Source of the DNA: Anaerolineales bacterium
GTDB taxonomy: Bacteria > Chloroflexota > Anaerolineae > Anaerolineales > Villigracilaceae
Assembly (NCBI GenBank): GCA_014860805.1
Contig: JACZJB010000206.1
Location: forward strand, 1 to 64,000
Direction: 5' to 3'
Length of the DNA: 64,000 bases
Shown: positions 36,537 through 47,518 of the stretch, piece by piece
Position numbering within the stretch: the first letter of the stretch is position 1
How the letters are laid out: each line of letters starts with the position of its first letter
The notes under the pieces: generated by a model
Told to the model about the DNA's origin: nothing
Seen by the model: the letters and a program-made list of their open reading frames with translations, nothing else
Database searches by the model: none
Program-made: the position numbers and the translations under genes

Positions 36537-37572
36537 CATGAATTTCGTTGACCTTCGTTCAGATACCGTTACAAAGCCCACCCCTGAAATGCGCGAAGCG
36601 ATGGCGGAGGCTGAGGTGGGTGATGATGTTTATATGGATGACCCGACTGTGAATGCTTTACAGGCAAAGGCAGCATCCATGCTTGGCAAGGAGGACGCGC
36701 TTTTTGTCCCATCCGGTACGATGGGGAATCTTCTGGCTTTGCTTGTCCATTGCCAGCGCGGGGATGAGGCGATTGTTGGCGAGAAATCCCATATTTATTT
36801 GAATGAAGCAGGCGGGATGGCTGCGCTGGGTGGAATTTACCCGCATCCAGTGAGAAATCAACCTGACGGCACGCTTGCCCTGGATGATATCCGCGCCTCG
36901 ATCCAGACCGAGGATGTGCACCACACCATTACGCGACTCATTTGCATCGAGAACACGCAGAATGTTTGCGGTGGTATTGCGTTGACCCCTGAATACACGG
37001 CGCAAGTGGGGAAGCTCGCCAAAGAAAATGGTTTAAAGTTTCACATTGATGGCGCGCGAATCTTCAACGCTGCCGCTGCACTGAATGTGGATGTAAAAGA
37101 TTTAACCGCCCCCGCTGATTCGGTAATGTTCTGTTTGAGCAAGGGATTGGCTGCGCCCGTCGGTTCAATGCTGGTGGGGATGAAGAAATTTATTGATCGC
37201 GCGCGTCATCTGCGCAAGATGCTGGGCGGGGGGATGCGTCAGGCGGGAGTGCTGGCAGCGGCGGGGTTGATTTCGTTGGAGAAAATGACAGGGCGGCTTG
37301 GGCAGGATCATGCCCGGGCGAAGAATCTGTTTGAGGGGTTGAAGCAGGTGAAGGGATTAAAGCTGGATGCGCGCTCCGCGTCCAATATGGTGTATTTCGA
37401 TCTTGCCGATCGCATTGCTTTATCGGAAAATCAAATTATTGAAGAGATGAAGAAGTATGGCGTGCTGGTGGATTGGGCGGGTCCCCGCCGCTTTCGTTTG
37501 GTTACCCACTATTGGGTGGATGATGAAGGGGTGGAGAAGGTTGTCAAAGGGTTTTCGGAAATACTGAAATAA
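36529..37572 (+). CDS. ltaE: Low-specificity L-threonine aldolase
   Basis: [41 protein letters not shown]. Confidence 0.93.
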   Translation: MNSMNFVDLRSDTVTKPTPEMREAMAEAEVGDDVYMDDPTVNALQAKAASMLGKEDALFVPSGTMGNLLALLVHCQRGDEAIVGEKSHIYLNEAGGMAALGGIYPHPVRNQPDGTLALDDIRASIQTEDVHHTITRLICIENTQNVCGGIALTPEYTAQVGKLAKENGLKFHIDGARIFNAAAALNVDVKDLTAPADSVMFCLSKGLAAPVGSMLVGMKKFIDRARHLRKMLGGGMRQAGVLAAAGLISLEKMTGRLGQDHARAKNLFEGLKQVKGLKLDARSASNMVYFDLADRIALSENQIIEEMKKYGVLVDWAGPRRFRLVTHYWVDDEGVEKVVKGFSEILK

Positions 37573-37578
37573 TATGCG

Positions 37579-39123
37579 TCATTGAGTAGTCATGGGTGTG
37601 GATTCGATCTGGTCGCGCCCGCGTTCCTTTGCCGTGTATAGACGTTGATCTGCTAGGTCTATTAATTTGATGATCTCGTCAGCTTCTTCGGGAAAGACAG
37701 CTATGCCCATGCTGATGGTTGGGACGGGAATCTGGGCATGGTTGTTGTGGTTGATTTTGATGGATGTGAGAGTTTCACGGATTCGTCCGGCAACTTGAAT
37801 TGCTTGTTGAATATCAGTGTTCGGGAGCGAGATTGCAAATTCTTCCCCGCCCCAACGACCGACAGCGTCGGTCTTTTTTATGTGCTGGCGGATCGTGCGG
37901 CAAAGGTTGATGAGGATTTCATCTCCGATTGAGTGACCAAATGAGTCATTAAATTGTTTGAAATAGTCAATATCCAGCATGATCAAACTAAGGTGTTGAT
38001 TTTCCATCTGGCAAATTTCAGCCTGTTCCCTTAATTTTTGAATGAAATAACCGTGGTTAAATACGCGGGTGAGGCTGTCCAGCCTTGCCTGTTCCTGGAC
38101 AAGGGCATGGTGATAGGTGTTGTCCAGGGCGAGGGCGGCGCGCTGTGCAATGTTGGAGAGCAGTTCAAAATCGCTGCGGTTGAATGCGTTTGCATGGTAG
38201 GATGCGATGGCCATGACGCCATTTACGTGTATTCCCTTCATGGGAACGCCCATCCAGGAAAGGGAGTCTTTTGGTTTTCCTATCAACGAGATTTTTACAC
38301 CCTCAAGTGGTTCCGCTTTTCGAATGTCCGCGAGAAAGAGGACTTTTTGATTTTGCAGGACCCAGTTGGCAAGGGTTCCTTCGAGTTTTATGTTGGTTCC
38401 ATTGAAATATTCCCCGTCATCATAGAAAAGCTCCATGAGAAGCTCGTCGCCTTCTTGGATGCCGATATAGTATGTGTCTGCTTCCAGTACATTTTGAAGT
38501 TCGGCATCCAACAGGGCAAGGAGTTGTTTCGTATCCAGCGTGGAGACAATTTGTTTGCTTACTTCATTGACGATCTCGAGACGGTTCATCTGTTTTTGTG
38601 AGATCGTTTTTAATTGTTGTATGGTTTCAACAGAAATAAACGCGCTGGTGATAAAGCCAATGTGAATAATCCATCCGCTCAAGGACAAGCTGTGATTGAG
38701 ATAAAAAACGAAATGACTTAAGGAAACTATCACGATCAAACAATAGGCTGGTCTGCGGCTTGAAATAACAGACGTTGCAAGCGCCGCCATGAATACGAGT
38801 GCATACGCCAGGTGGTTGAGTTCAACAGGGATCAAATAGGGCAGCAGGCCCAGTGCGGCGCCTGCAATTCCTGCGTTGTACCATGCATATTTTGAGCTGT
38901 TTGGGGATAGGATGTAATTCCGATAATAAAAACCCAAGTAAAAGCAGCCGATAATGCCGTACGCGATCAGGATGTTTCTGTGTACCTGGTCCGCCGGCGG
39001 GTAGAACAAAATGGTGGCGATGATCGTGATGGACAAACTGATTATGCCGGCGATCACTGACGGCAGGATCGAAGCCAGATTGTCCTGAGGATCATACCCA
39101 AATTTGTTCGAATGCTTGTCCAT
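37579..39123 (-). CDS. GAF-GGDEF diguanylate cyclase with N-terminal TM region
   Basis: GGEEF active-site motif (GRWGGEEFAISLPN); GAF upstream. Confidence 0.93.
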   Translation of the reverse strand: MDKHSNKFGYDPQDNLASILPSVIAGIISLSITIIATILFYPPADQVHRNILIAYGIIGCFYLGFYYRNYILSPNSSKYAWYNAGIAGAALGLLPYLIPVELNHLAYALVFMAALATSVISSRRPAYCLIVIVSLSHFVFYLNHSLSLSGWIIHIGFITSAFISVETIQQLKTISQKQMNRLEIVNEVSKQIVSTLDTKQLLALLDAELQNVLEADTYYIGIQEGDELLMELFYDDGEYFNGTNIKLEGTLANWVLQNQKVLFLADIRKAEPLEGVKISLIGKPKDSLSWMGVPMKGIHVNGVMAIASYHANAFNRSDFELLSNIAQRAALALDNTYHHALVQEQARLDSLTRVFNHGYFIQKLREQAEICQMENQHLSLIMLDIDYFKQFNDSFGHSIGDEILINLCRTIRQHIKKTDAVGRWGGEEFAISLPNTDIQQAIQVAGRIRETLTSIKINHNNHAQIPVPTISMGIAVFPEEADEIIKLIDLADQRLYTAKERGRDQIESTPMTTQ

Positions 39124-39125
39124 AT

Positions 39126-42100
39126 TTAGTCGCTGAAAACAAATCCAGTTTCATCTTTTAATACAAGCTGCTCAAAGATTGGGACGATATTCGGGTCGAA
39201 TAAAATCCCTGATTGTTCGTTCAGGTATTGAAGCGCCTCTTCTGTGGAGATTTTCGTTCGATATGGCCGGTTGCTGGTCAGGGCATCGAAGGCATCCACA
39301 ATGGAAAACATGCGGGCAAGAATTGGAATATCTTCTCCTGCGAGTCCGCTGGGGTAGCCGGTGCCATCCCATCTTTCCTGGTGATGACGGATCAATGGAA
39401 TCGTATCTTGCAGAAAGGGGATTCCCTCTACGATCTTTGCACCGATATCTGGATGCAATTTCATGATTTTCCATTCTTCAGCGGTCAAGGGACCGGGTTT
39501 GTGTAGAATGGTGTCGCTGATGCCGATCTTGCCAATATCATGTAAAAGAGACCCGCGTTCCAGTACCTTTAGTTGCTGATGAGTGTACCCAAGGGTCTCT
39601 CCGAGTTTGGCCGCCATGGAACTTACCCTCAGGCTGTGACCTTCTGTCTCTCGATCTCGTGCATCCAGCGCGGAAATTAAAGAAGCAAGCGTCTGGTCGT
39701 AGGTAGCTTCCAGCATATCGTAGGCAGCCTTGATCTCGACTGCCTGACGGCGCGATTCCACCAGCAGGAGCGATCGTTCCAGTGCAATGGCTGCTTGATT
39801 GACCAGTGCCTGCAGATCGTTTGGATTTGCCGCGGGTTTATTTCCCTGATCTTCGTGTGCATCCATCCAAACTGCGCCATATTTGCGAATGGGGGTTTGG
39901 ATGGGCAGGCAGGTTCGGGTGACAGAATGTCCTTGTGAAAAATAAATAAGCTGGCCCGAATTCATCGCATCCTTGATGAGTTCCATTGGGTGTTTATTGC
40001 CGCTATGCGTTCCTGTCTCATCAATTTCCAATTCTGCTTCAATTTCACCATCAACATTCAACAGCACAATGCCTGTCGTAATGCTTTTCGCAAGTTTGTG
40101 AGCAGTTTTAGCAATATCCACTGCGGCGCTTTCAAGATTTTCCGCTTGAATGATTTGATTGCTTAGCCGATACAACAGGGAAGTGATTCGCAAGGAGGAT
40201 CGAAGCTCCTGCTGCAGCCAGGTGCTCTCGAATGCTCCCGCCGCCTGGATCGAAAGAAGTTCTGCAAGCGACTCGTCGTTTTCTGAAAAGAACACCCCAT
40301 CCTGCTTCCCAAACGCAAAAATGACGCCAATGTTCATGCGGTGCCAGCGGATTGGAATGGTGAGCATGCTCCGCAGCCCGGCGTTGTCAATATCCAGGTG
40401 TGATGTGGCGCTGTATTTTCTAACATCGCGAATTCGGAATGGCTGGGCGGCTTGAAAAGCCATTAGCACGAGTGACTCGGAAGTGGCTGAATTTTGCAGG
40501 GATCTCAGCAGGTTGGGCGCAGGGCCGGACGAGGCGCTTTGGGTAAAGTTCCTTTCCTGCCCCAACTGAATATGGACAAACGTGAATCTGGCTTGCAGGA
40601 TTTCCCTGCTGATCGATGCCACCTCATGCGCAGTCGTTCCCGGCTCAACCATGGCTGAAAGCTGGCTGCCCGCTTGAATGAGATTCATTAAACGCTGATG
40701 GTATCCTGAGCGCTCCCAGGAACGGGTCAATTCCGCGCCGACAGCTTCTGCGAGCCCAATGTCTATGCTGCTGAATGCGCTTGTCTTTTCACTGCTGAGA
40801 ACGATCGCTCCATTCGCATGTCCATTGAGTATCAAGGGAATAATTAATGACGAAAGGCTGTTTTCATTTTCAAAACGAATGTAATCGGCATCTTCGCGGA
40901 TGTCGTTAATGATTTGTGTTTTTCTCTGCCGGATAGCCCGCCCAATTGCGCCGACAGAAATACTTTGACGGTACCCAGCAGGGATCATGTTGGTCTGGTG
41001 TCCTGCGGCGGCCAGCAGCATGAACTCCCGATTTTCCGATTCATTGACATAAATGCAGGCCAATGAACATTCCAAAGCCCGTTCCAGCGTGTTGGCTGCA
41101 AGTTGGGCCGCAACCGGCTGGTCTAATTGATTTTCAAGCTGCTGACTTAATTCCAGTAAAAGGTTTAATTGTGCGTTTCTTTTCTTTTCATTCCCCACTT
41201 GATGCGCTAGTGAATCGATCTGGTCTGTCTGCGCGTTTATTCGAATGCGTGTCAGTTCCTGTGTAAGAATAAAAGGCCTGAGATATAACGATATTTGCTG
41301 CCCCCAGTTCCCAAAATCAAAGCTGCGTGAACTGGCTGGGTCTCCCACGTCTTCCGTTTTTTTCAATTCCTGCAGGAGGATATTGATTGTCATAAGAATG
41401 GTGAAGACTTCATAATGAATGATGACCGAAGCCATGAAAAAGAATAGAAAGGTAACTCCCCGAATGGTTGCGATGGAAACAGCAGTTTCATTTATGGAAA
41501 TGTCCAGCAGCAGGAGCAGGACGCCTAAAAATGTCAGCAGGATCAACTCCAGCGAGGCGGCTATCATGACAGACCTGTATCCGAGAATGTTATCTTTCGT
41601 CAGGTCCAAATAATCCCACGGAACGATGTCGTTCATTATCATTGCCATGATCGCTAAAAATGGGATCAACAGAGTCGCAATCGGTACGATCGGTATAAAA
41701 ATAAGACACCATCCCAGCCAGGGGAGGATCTGCAGGCGCATCAAAAACCCGCTGTGTTTTAAAGATGGTGCAACTGTTGCGATTCCCCCGGCAAGGGCCG
41801 TTACTAAAAAGCCGATCACCAGGGAGGTTTTGTAATTAACCAGGTCGTATTGGGCATATTGAGCTTTTGAAACAGCCAGGAATATCCCGCTTGTAAAACC
41901 GATCAATACAAATGTCAGGTTCAGGATGTTGGTCTGTGTAAAATATTTCTTGAGCGGGGTGAGTAAGGTTAAGGTCGCAAGCCCGGTGTAAAACAGGATG
42001 ATCCCTTCAAGATAATATCCGGCTTGCCAGTAAATTCGGGTGAAAATAAAAAGAAGTGCTGCGGCTGCCCCCCGGATGATTATGGATCGTTTCCGACCCG

Positions 42101-42311
42101 CACGTATTATTGAAACGACTTCCAGCGACAGGGCTGTTGCAAAACTAACAAAACCCAGCACAGCGAAAAGCCAGCGAAACTCAGACGTATTAATGACTCT
42201 AAGTTCAGCCGGAATTAAAAGCAGGGCGGCTCCAATGACTCCCAAAATTCCTGAAGAAAAAGCGTTTAGGTTATGGATGAATGGCTGCTTCATGATGCGG
42301 TAGGATAGCAT
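39126..42311 (-). CDS. Membrane GAF/HD-GYP phosphodiesterase
   Basis: HSLRVSSMA, LLHDIGKIGI, RHHQERWDGTGYP; multiple GAF-like regions and N-terminal TM array. Confidence 0.92.
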   Translation of the reverse strand: MLSYRIMKQPFIHNLNAFSSGILGVIGAALLLIPAELRVINTSEFRWLFAVLGFVSFATALSLEVVSIIRAGRKRSIIIRGAAAALLFIFTRIYWQAGYYLEGIILFYTGLATLTLLTPLKKYFTQTNILNLTFVLIGFTSGIFLAVSKAQYAQYDLVNYKTSLVIGFLVTALAGGIATVAPSLKHSGFLMRLQILPWLGWCLIFIPIVPIATLLIPFLAIMAMIMNDIVPWDYLDLTKDNILGYRSVMIAASLELILLTFLGVLLLLLDISINETAVSIATIRGVTFLFFFMASVIIHYEVFTILMTINILLQELKKTEDVGDPASSRSFDFGNWGQQISLYLRPFILTQELTRIRINAQTDQIDSLAHQVGNEKKRNAQLNLLLELSQQLENQLDQPVAAQLAANTLERALECSLACIYVNESENREFMLLAAAGHQTNMIPAGYRQSISVGAIGRAIRQRKTQIINDIREDADYIRFENENSLSSLIIPLILNGHANGAIVLSSEKTSAFSSIDIGLAEAVGAELTRSWERSGYHQRLMNLIQAGSQLSAMVEPGTTAHEVASISREILQARFTFVHIQLGQERNFTQSASSGPAPNLLRSLQNSATSESLVLMAFQAAQPFRIRDVRKYSATSHLDIDNAGLRSMLTIPIRWHRMNIGVIFAFGKQDGVFFSENDESLAELLSIQAAGAFESTWLQQELRSSLRITSLLYRLSNQIIQAENLESAAVDIAKTAHKLAKSITTGIVLLNVDGEIEAELEIDETGTHSGNKHPMELIKDAMNSGQLIYFSQGHSVTRTCLPIQTPIRKYGAVWMDAHEDQGNKPAANPNDLQALVNQAAIALERSLLLVESRRQAVEIKAAYDMLEATYDQTLASLISALDARDRETEGHSLRVSSMAAKLGETLGYTHQQLKVLERGSLLHDIGKIGISDTILHKPGPLTAEEWKIMKLHPDIGAKIVEGIPFLQDTIPLIRHHQERWDGTGYPSGLAGEDIPILARMFSIVDAFDALTSNRPYRTKISTEEALQYLNEQSGILFDPNIVPIFEQLVLKDETGFVFSD

Positions 42312-42456
42312 AAGAACCAGAATTTATCTACCTCTCCATAAAACTCAAATTGAGACAAAAAAGCCAGCTGCGATTTCTGATATAATCCCGGACGCAAATT
42401 GGCTTTTAAGTTGGGGGCGCGCCTGTTTGTAAAAAATACAGATACAGGTATCCATA

Positions 42457-43293
42457 ATGCAAACTTATATTTCCCTCGCTCAAATTGACGAAATTGCACA
42501 GAATATAAAGAGTCGGATTTCGATTCAACCCGTTGTTGGAATCATTCTCGGTTCGGGACTTAACGGACTGGCTGATTCCATCCGAGAAGCAGTTCACATC
42601 CCCTACAGTGACTTGCCAAACTTTCCCGTTTCAACTGTCCATGGGCATGTCGGTCGATTTGTTATTGGTGAACTGGAAGGTCGTCCCGTTCTTGTGATGC
42701 AGGGGCGCATCCATTATTACGAAGGCTATACCATGGGAGAAGTTACCCTGCCGGTCCGAGTGATGCAGCGCATGGGAATTCCATCCATGATCGTGACCAA
42801 TGCCGCAGGCGGAGTGCATCCCGAGTTTGAACCCGGCGACGTCATGCTGATTACCGACCAGCTAAACCTTATGGGTATGTCTGGATTGAATCCGCTTATG
42901 GGACCGAACCTGGATGAAATTGGCCCCCGCTTCCCGGATATGAGCCAGCCGTATGACCGTGTTTATTGCGATCTAGCCCGTGGTGTTGCAAAGGAAAATG
43001 GCATTACACTGCGCGAAGGCGTTTACGCAGGATTAAGCGGCCCATCTTTTGAATCTCCAGCGGATTTGCGCTTCTTGAGAAATGCAGGCGCAGATGCAGT
43101 GGGAATGTCCACTGTGCCGGAGGTGATCATCGCCCGTCACGGGAACATGCGTGTGCTTGGACTTTCTGGCATTAGTAATAAAGCTAACCTGGATGGTTCT
43201 ACAATCACAACCCATGAAGAGGTTATTGAAGCTGGTAGAGTAATCACTCCCAAGGTTGAGAAGATCATCCGTGGAGTATTGCGTGGGTTGTAA
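42457..43293 (+). CDS. punA: Purine-nucleoside phosphorylase
   Basis: GIILGSGLNGLA; VMQGRIHYYEGY; TNAAGGV; GPSFESPADLRFLRNAGADAVGMST. Confidence 0.94.
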   Translation: MQTYISLAQIDEIAQNIKSRISIQPVVGIILGSGLNGLADSIREAVHIPYSDLPNFPVSTVHGHVGRFVIGELEGRPVLVMQGRIHYYEGYTMGEVTLPVRVMQRMGIPSMIVTNAAGGVHPEFEPGDVMLITDQLNLMGMSGLNPLMGPNLDEIGPRFPDMSQPYDRVYCDLARGVAKENGITLREGVYAGLSGPSFESPADLRFLRNAGADAVGMSTVPEVIIARHGNMRVLGLSGISNKANLDGSTITTHEEVIEAGRVITPKVEKIIRGVLRGL

Positions 43294-43306
43294 GTAAGTT
43301 TTGCGA

Positions 43307-43984
43307 ATGGCTGAATTCTATAAATTCCTCGCCTCCTATGAGGTGCTGATCTATATTCTGCTGGCAATAGGCGGTTTATTCTCCTTTCGCTGGCTGTGGC
43401 GGTCTTGGAGGGAGTGGCAGGTAGCTGTATATAGTCTGGAACGTGAGTTCTCTTCGCGCCGTTTTGGCCGGTCAGCTGCCATTTCAACATTTATTGCGAT
43501 CTTGTTCTGTGCTGAATTCTTCATGGCTACGTTCATCATCCCCGGGCTTCCCGCTGAAGTATTTATCTCCACCCCAACCTTAGACTTGATTTCCACACCC
43601 TTGGGCACACTTTCCGCTGAAATGATGACCCAATTTTCAGGGTTACCTCCGCAAGCGGCGGCCAGCAGCACGGGATGCATTCCTTCGCAGATCGATATTA
43701 CTTTTCCGCAGCCCGGCGACGAAATTAAAGGTGCCATTGAATTGAGTGGTACTGTGGATATTCCAAATTTTGGTTTCTATAAATACGAAGTGGCTCCCAC
43801 GGGCAGCGACACCTGGGCAACCATTTCTGCTGGGCGAGCCATAGTGAACAACGGCTCCCTGGGACGCTGGGATGCCACTGCTCTTACGCCAGGTGACTAC
43901 CAATTGCGCCTGGTGGTTACTGATAATCAGGGACAGATATTGCCGCCCTGTGTTGTTCCGGTGCGGGTCGTTCCCTTACAATAA
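43307..43984 (+). CDS. Hypothetical membrane protein with C-terminal Ig-like region
   Basis: Two TM segments then ITFPQPGDEIKGAIELSGTVDIPNFGFYKYEVAPTGSDTW. Confidence 0.7.
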   Translation: MAEFYKFLASYEVLIYILLAIGGLFSFRWLWRSWREWQVAVYSLEREFSSRRFGRSAAISTFIAILFCAEFFMATFIIPGLPAEVFISTPTLDLISTPLGTLSAEMMTQFSGLPPQAAASSTGCIPSQIDITFPQPGDEIKGAIELSGTVDIPNFGFYKYEVAPTGSDTWATISAGRAIVNNGSLGRWDATALTPGDYQLRLVVTDNQGQILPPCVVPVRVVPLQ

Positions 43985-44001
43985 AACTACTGGAATTATT
44001 T

Positions 44002-44541
44002 ATGCCTGAAATTCAATTACGCCCAACCGTTGCCACAGACCTTTCCCGGTTAATGGGATTTGACCATTCTATAAGCAGTGAGTCTGTCTGGCAATTGGAA
44101 TTGCGGAGGGAGAATGGACAGGTGGCAAGCACCTTCCGTGAAGTGCGCCTGCCGCGGACCATCAAAGTGGCTTACCCCCATAATCCATTTGCTCTTGCCG
44201 ATGACTGGGTGAGGAAATCCATGATGTACACAGCTTTTATTGGGCCGGATCCCGTGGGATATATCTGCCTGTTGGAGCGGGGTACCGCTTCAGTTGTTGG
44301 GATCACTGATCTGGTGGTGGATGCGGCAAATCGCCGCAAAGGCGTGGGAGCAGCCTTATTGGCAGCCGGGCAGGATTGGGCGGCGTCCAGATCGCATCGT
44401 CGCCTGATCTTGGAGATGCAGGCAAAAAATCTTCCAGCCATCCGCCTTGCACAAAAATTTGGATATGAATTCTGCGGGTATAATGACCATTACTATATCA
44501 ATCAGGATGTAGCCGTCTTTTTTGCGAAGATACTAAAGTAA
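44002..44541 (+). CDS. GNAT family N-acetyltransferase
   Basis: LVVDAANRRKGVGAALLAAGQDWA; RLAQKFGYEFCG. Confidence 0.9.
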   Translation: MPEIQLRPTVATDLSRLMGFDHSISSESVWQLELRRENGQVASTFREVRLPRTIKVAYPHNPFALADDWVRKSMMYTAFIGPDPVGYICLLERGTASVVGITDLVVDAANRRKGVGAALLAAGQDWAASRSHRRLILEMQAKNLPAIRLAQKFGYEFCGYNDHYYINQDVAVFFAKILK

Positions 44542-44584
44542 TACCGGCAGCAGGTGCTGCGAATCATTTATTGGAAGGGTTTGT

Positions 44585-46495
44585 ATGATTAACGGTTGGT
44601 CGGCAACACTTCTGGCGGGGATCCAGACGCTCAACCAGATATTAACGGCGGGGATCGCCATAACAGCGTTTTCGCTGTTTCTCTATGCGCTTTCATTTAA
44701 CCTGCGTGATAGAGTTGCGCGTTCGTTCGCGATCATTTTGCTATGTGTAGTGGTGGTGTTTACATCTGAAGCTTTGCAGGATAAGTCGCTGACCCTCGAA
44801 GCGATTGAATTATTCCTGCGATTGCAGTGGTTTGGTATTGTTTATCTACCGGCGGCATATCTTCATCTTTCTGATGCGTTGCTTGTAACAGCCGGGCGTC
44901 CCTCCCGCGGACGCAGGCGAATTGCAGTGCGCGGGATGTACGTTCTCTCCACTTTTTTCATTGTTTTATTAGCGTTTGGATATTTACTGGGTCCGATGGT
45001 GCCCGATGGCAAGCCGGCGCCTTATCTTTTGCGCACCATTTGGACGGAAGTATTTACACTGTTCTATGTATTTTCGATGGTCTGGGCAGGGATCAATTTT
45101 GCGCGTGCCTACAGTTTGATGTTGACCCGCTCAGGCCGTCGCCGCATGCTCTACCTGATGGCTGGCGCTACGGCCCCGGCGCTTGGTTCCTACCCGTATC
45201 TTTTGTTCGGGTATAGCATTGCCGCGCAACATCAGTACTTGTTTTGGGGTGTGGCAACCGCGATCAATCTACTCGTAGGCGCGTTGGTGATTTTGATGGC
45301 GTATGCCGTTGCGTTCTTTGGCGTTTCCTGGCCAGACCGTGTGATTAAAAGCCGCCTGTTTAAATGGATCATGCGCGGCCCGGTGGTAGCCTCTGCCGCT
45401 CTTGCTTTAATGACCATTGTTCGCCGTGGTGGGGAATTGCTTGGTTCTCCATATAATGCCTTTGTCCCTTTTACGGTTGTGGCGACTGTGCTGCTTTTGG
45501 AACACGCCATTACATTTGCTGCTCCACTTTGGGAACGTTGGCTGTTTTTTGGACGCGACCGGAATGAATTGGTTCTGCTTCAAAATATCGAAGAACGCCT
45601 GCTTACTCAGAGTGATTTGCAGCAATTCCTTGAAGCAGTTCTTGCTGCCGCACGGGATCATTTGCGTTCTCCCGCGGCTTTTGTGGCTGCGCTGGATGAT
45701 GAGACCTTGTCCCCAATTGTAGTGGCCGGGAATCGAACATTGCTCGATCAGGAAAGTTTGACCGAAGCGATGGAACAGGTCAATGGTGAGACACGCCGTG
45801 AATTTCAATGGGGAAATTTCTGGGTATTGCCCCTGCATCGTCGTAGAAATTTGGATATGGATCAGGATGAATTGCCTCCCCTGCTGGGTTTGATGGGCGT
45901 GGCAAAGCATGAAAAGCCGGCGATGGAAAATGACCAGCGTGATGCTTTGTGGCTTCTGGCAGACCGTGCGGCGCTTGCATTGGAAGATCGTCAAATGCAG
46001 CAGAGTGTATTTCGTTCGTTGGCAGATTTGCAGCCGCAAGTGGAAATGATCCAGCGGATGCGTGCAGCGGGACGATATGACAGCCGCACCAGTTTGATGT
46101 CTGAACCGGCTCTTGAAGAGGCGGACCTTGCAAACTGGGTGAAGGATGCGTTGACGCACTATTGGGGCGGCCCAAAACTGACAAATAACCCGTTGATCAA
46201 ACTTCAGATGGTGCGTAATCTGGCCGAACAGGATGATGGCAATACTGCAAACGCTTTGCGAGCTTTATTGCGCCGTGCGGTGGATCAGGTCAAGCCGCGA
46301 GGCGATAGAAAGTTCACCACGGAATGGATTCTGTACAATATTCTGGAGATGAAATTTATCGAAGGGCGCAAAGTGCGGGATGTGGCGGCGCGGCTCGCCA
46401 TGTCTGAAGCAGATTTGTATCGAAAGCAGCGTGTGGCTGTGGAGGCTGTCGCCAGGGCAATTCTCGAAATGGAAACAAACCTTCAAGATCAATAA
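44585..46495 (+). CDS. 7TM-GAF sensor protein with C-terminal HTH-like segment
   Basis: N-terminal TM array, GAF-like middle, C-term FIEGRKVRDVAARLAMSEADLYRKQRVAVEAVARAI; no histidine-kinase catalytic motifs. Confidence 0.75.
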   Translation: MINGWSATLLAGIQTLNQILTAGIAITAFSLFLYALSFNLRDRVARSFAIILLCVVVVFTSEALQDKSLTLEAIELFLRLQWFGIVYLPAAYLHLSDALLVTAGRPSRGRRRIAVRGMYVLSTFFIVLLAFGYLLGPMVPDGKPAPYLLRTIWTEVFTLFYVFSMVWAGINFARAYSLMLTRSGRRRMLYLMAGATAPALGSYPYLLFGYSIAAQHQYLFWGVATAINLLVGALVILMAYAVAFFGVSWPDRVIKSRLFKWIMRGPVVASAALALMTIVRRGGELLGSPYNAFVPFTVVATVLLLEHAITFAAPLWERWLFFGRDRNELVLLQNIEERLLTQSDLQQFLEAVLAAARDHLRSPAAFVAALDDETLSPIVVAGNRTLLDQESLTEAMEQVNGETRREFQWGNFWVLPLHRRRNLDMDQDELPPLLGLMGVAKHEKPAMENDQRDALWLLADRAALALEDRQMQQSVFRSLADLQPQVEMIQRMRAAGRYDSRTSLMSEPALEEADLANWVKDALTHYWGGPKLTNNPLIKLQMVRNLAEQDDGNTANALRALLRRAVDQVKPRGDRKFTTEWILYNILEMKFIEGRKVRDVAARLAMSEADLYRKQRVAVEAVARAILEMETNLQDQ

Positions 46496-46547
46496 ACAAG
46501 CGTATCATTATTACGCATATTTTATCAAGTAAGACAAGGAGGCCATT

Positions 46548-47513
46548 ATGGTTGGCCAAAAAAGAAAGTATGAAACTCCAATCCCTGAAGTGGACGAAGG
46601 CTGGTGGGCGTCTGTCTTGGCGGAGGAGAATCGTGTGTCGGGGTCGGCTCCGATCCGTTCGGCGGGGAACAGGTCTGAGGTCAGTGACGAGGCGAAACAA
46701 TCAGCCCCGGAAAAAAAGGTCACCGCAAATTGGACTCAGGTCAAAGACCTTTATTTGCGCGATCAGATCATAGACCTGACGGTCACTGGACATAATCGCG
46801 GCGGCTTGCTTGTGGAGGGCGACGGCTTGTATGGATTTGTTCCATTCTCACATCTGGTCGATCTGGCGGGCAAAGTTGAAATTGCCGAACGTGAACATGA
46901 TCTTGAAACGTACGTTGGGCGTTCTCTGCGTTTGAAAGTCATTGAATGCGTGCCCGAAGATGGACGGGTCGTTTTTTCCGAACGTGCCGCGCAATCGGAA
47001 CCCGGCAAACGCGCAGAATTGTTCCATGCATTGCAAGCGGGTCAGCGGGTTCAGGGCGTTGTAACCAACATCACGGATTTTGGCGTCTTCATTGACCTTG
47101 GCGGTGTTGAAGGATTGATCCATATTTCTGAATTGTCCTGGGGGCGGGTTACGCATCCGTCGCAAATTGTGACGATGGGCAGCACGATCGATGTGCAGGT
47201 GCTCGATCTGGCTCCTGAACGCTGCAGAGTAGCTCTTAGTTTGAAGCGGTTATTGCCAAACCCGTGGCAGACAGCGACTGTTGATTTTCCAGAAGGCTCC
47301 ATTCAAAATGCCTTGATCACCAGCGTGCTTTCTTTTGGCGCGTTCGCTCGTCTGGATGCCGGCGTGGAAGGTTTGATTCACATTTCCGAAATTCCGCAAG
47401 CCGAAGGCAAACCTTTGCGCGAGACTCTTTCTGAAGGACAGCAGATTCAAGTTCGCGTTTTACATTTGGATGCCTCTCATCAGCGCCTCGGTTTGAGCAT
47501 GAGATTTGAATAA
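46548..47513 (+). CDS. S1 RNA-binding domain protein (three S1 repeats)
   Basis: VTGHNRGGLLVEGDGLYGFVPFSHL; VTNITDFGVFIDLGGVEGLIHISELSW; VLSFGAFARLDAGVEGLIHISEI. Confidence 0.93.
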   Translation: MVGQKRKYETPIPEVDEGWWASVLAEENRVSGSAPIRSAGNRSEVSDEAKQSAPEKKVTANWTQVKDLYLRDQIIDLTVTGHNRGGLLVEGDGLYGFVPFSHLVDLAGKVEIAEREHDLETYVGRSLRLKVIECVPEDGRVVFSERAAQSEPGKRAELFHALQAGQRVQGVVTNITDFGVFIDLGGVEGLIHISELSWGRVTHPSQIVTMGSTIDVQVLDLAPERCRVALSLKRLLPNPWQTATVDFPEGSIQNALITSVLSFGAFARLDAGVEGLIHISEIPQAEGKPLRETLSEGQQIQVRVLHLDASHQRLGLSMRFE

Positions 47514-47518
47514 CTCGA

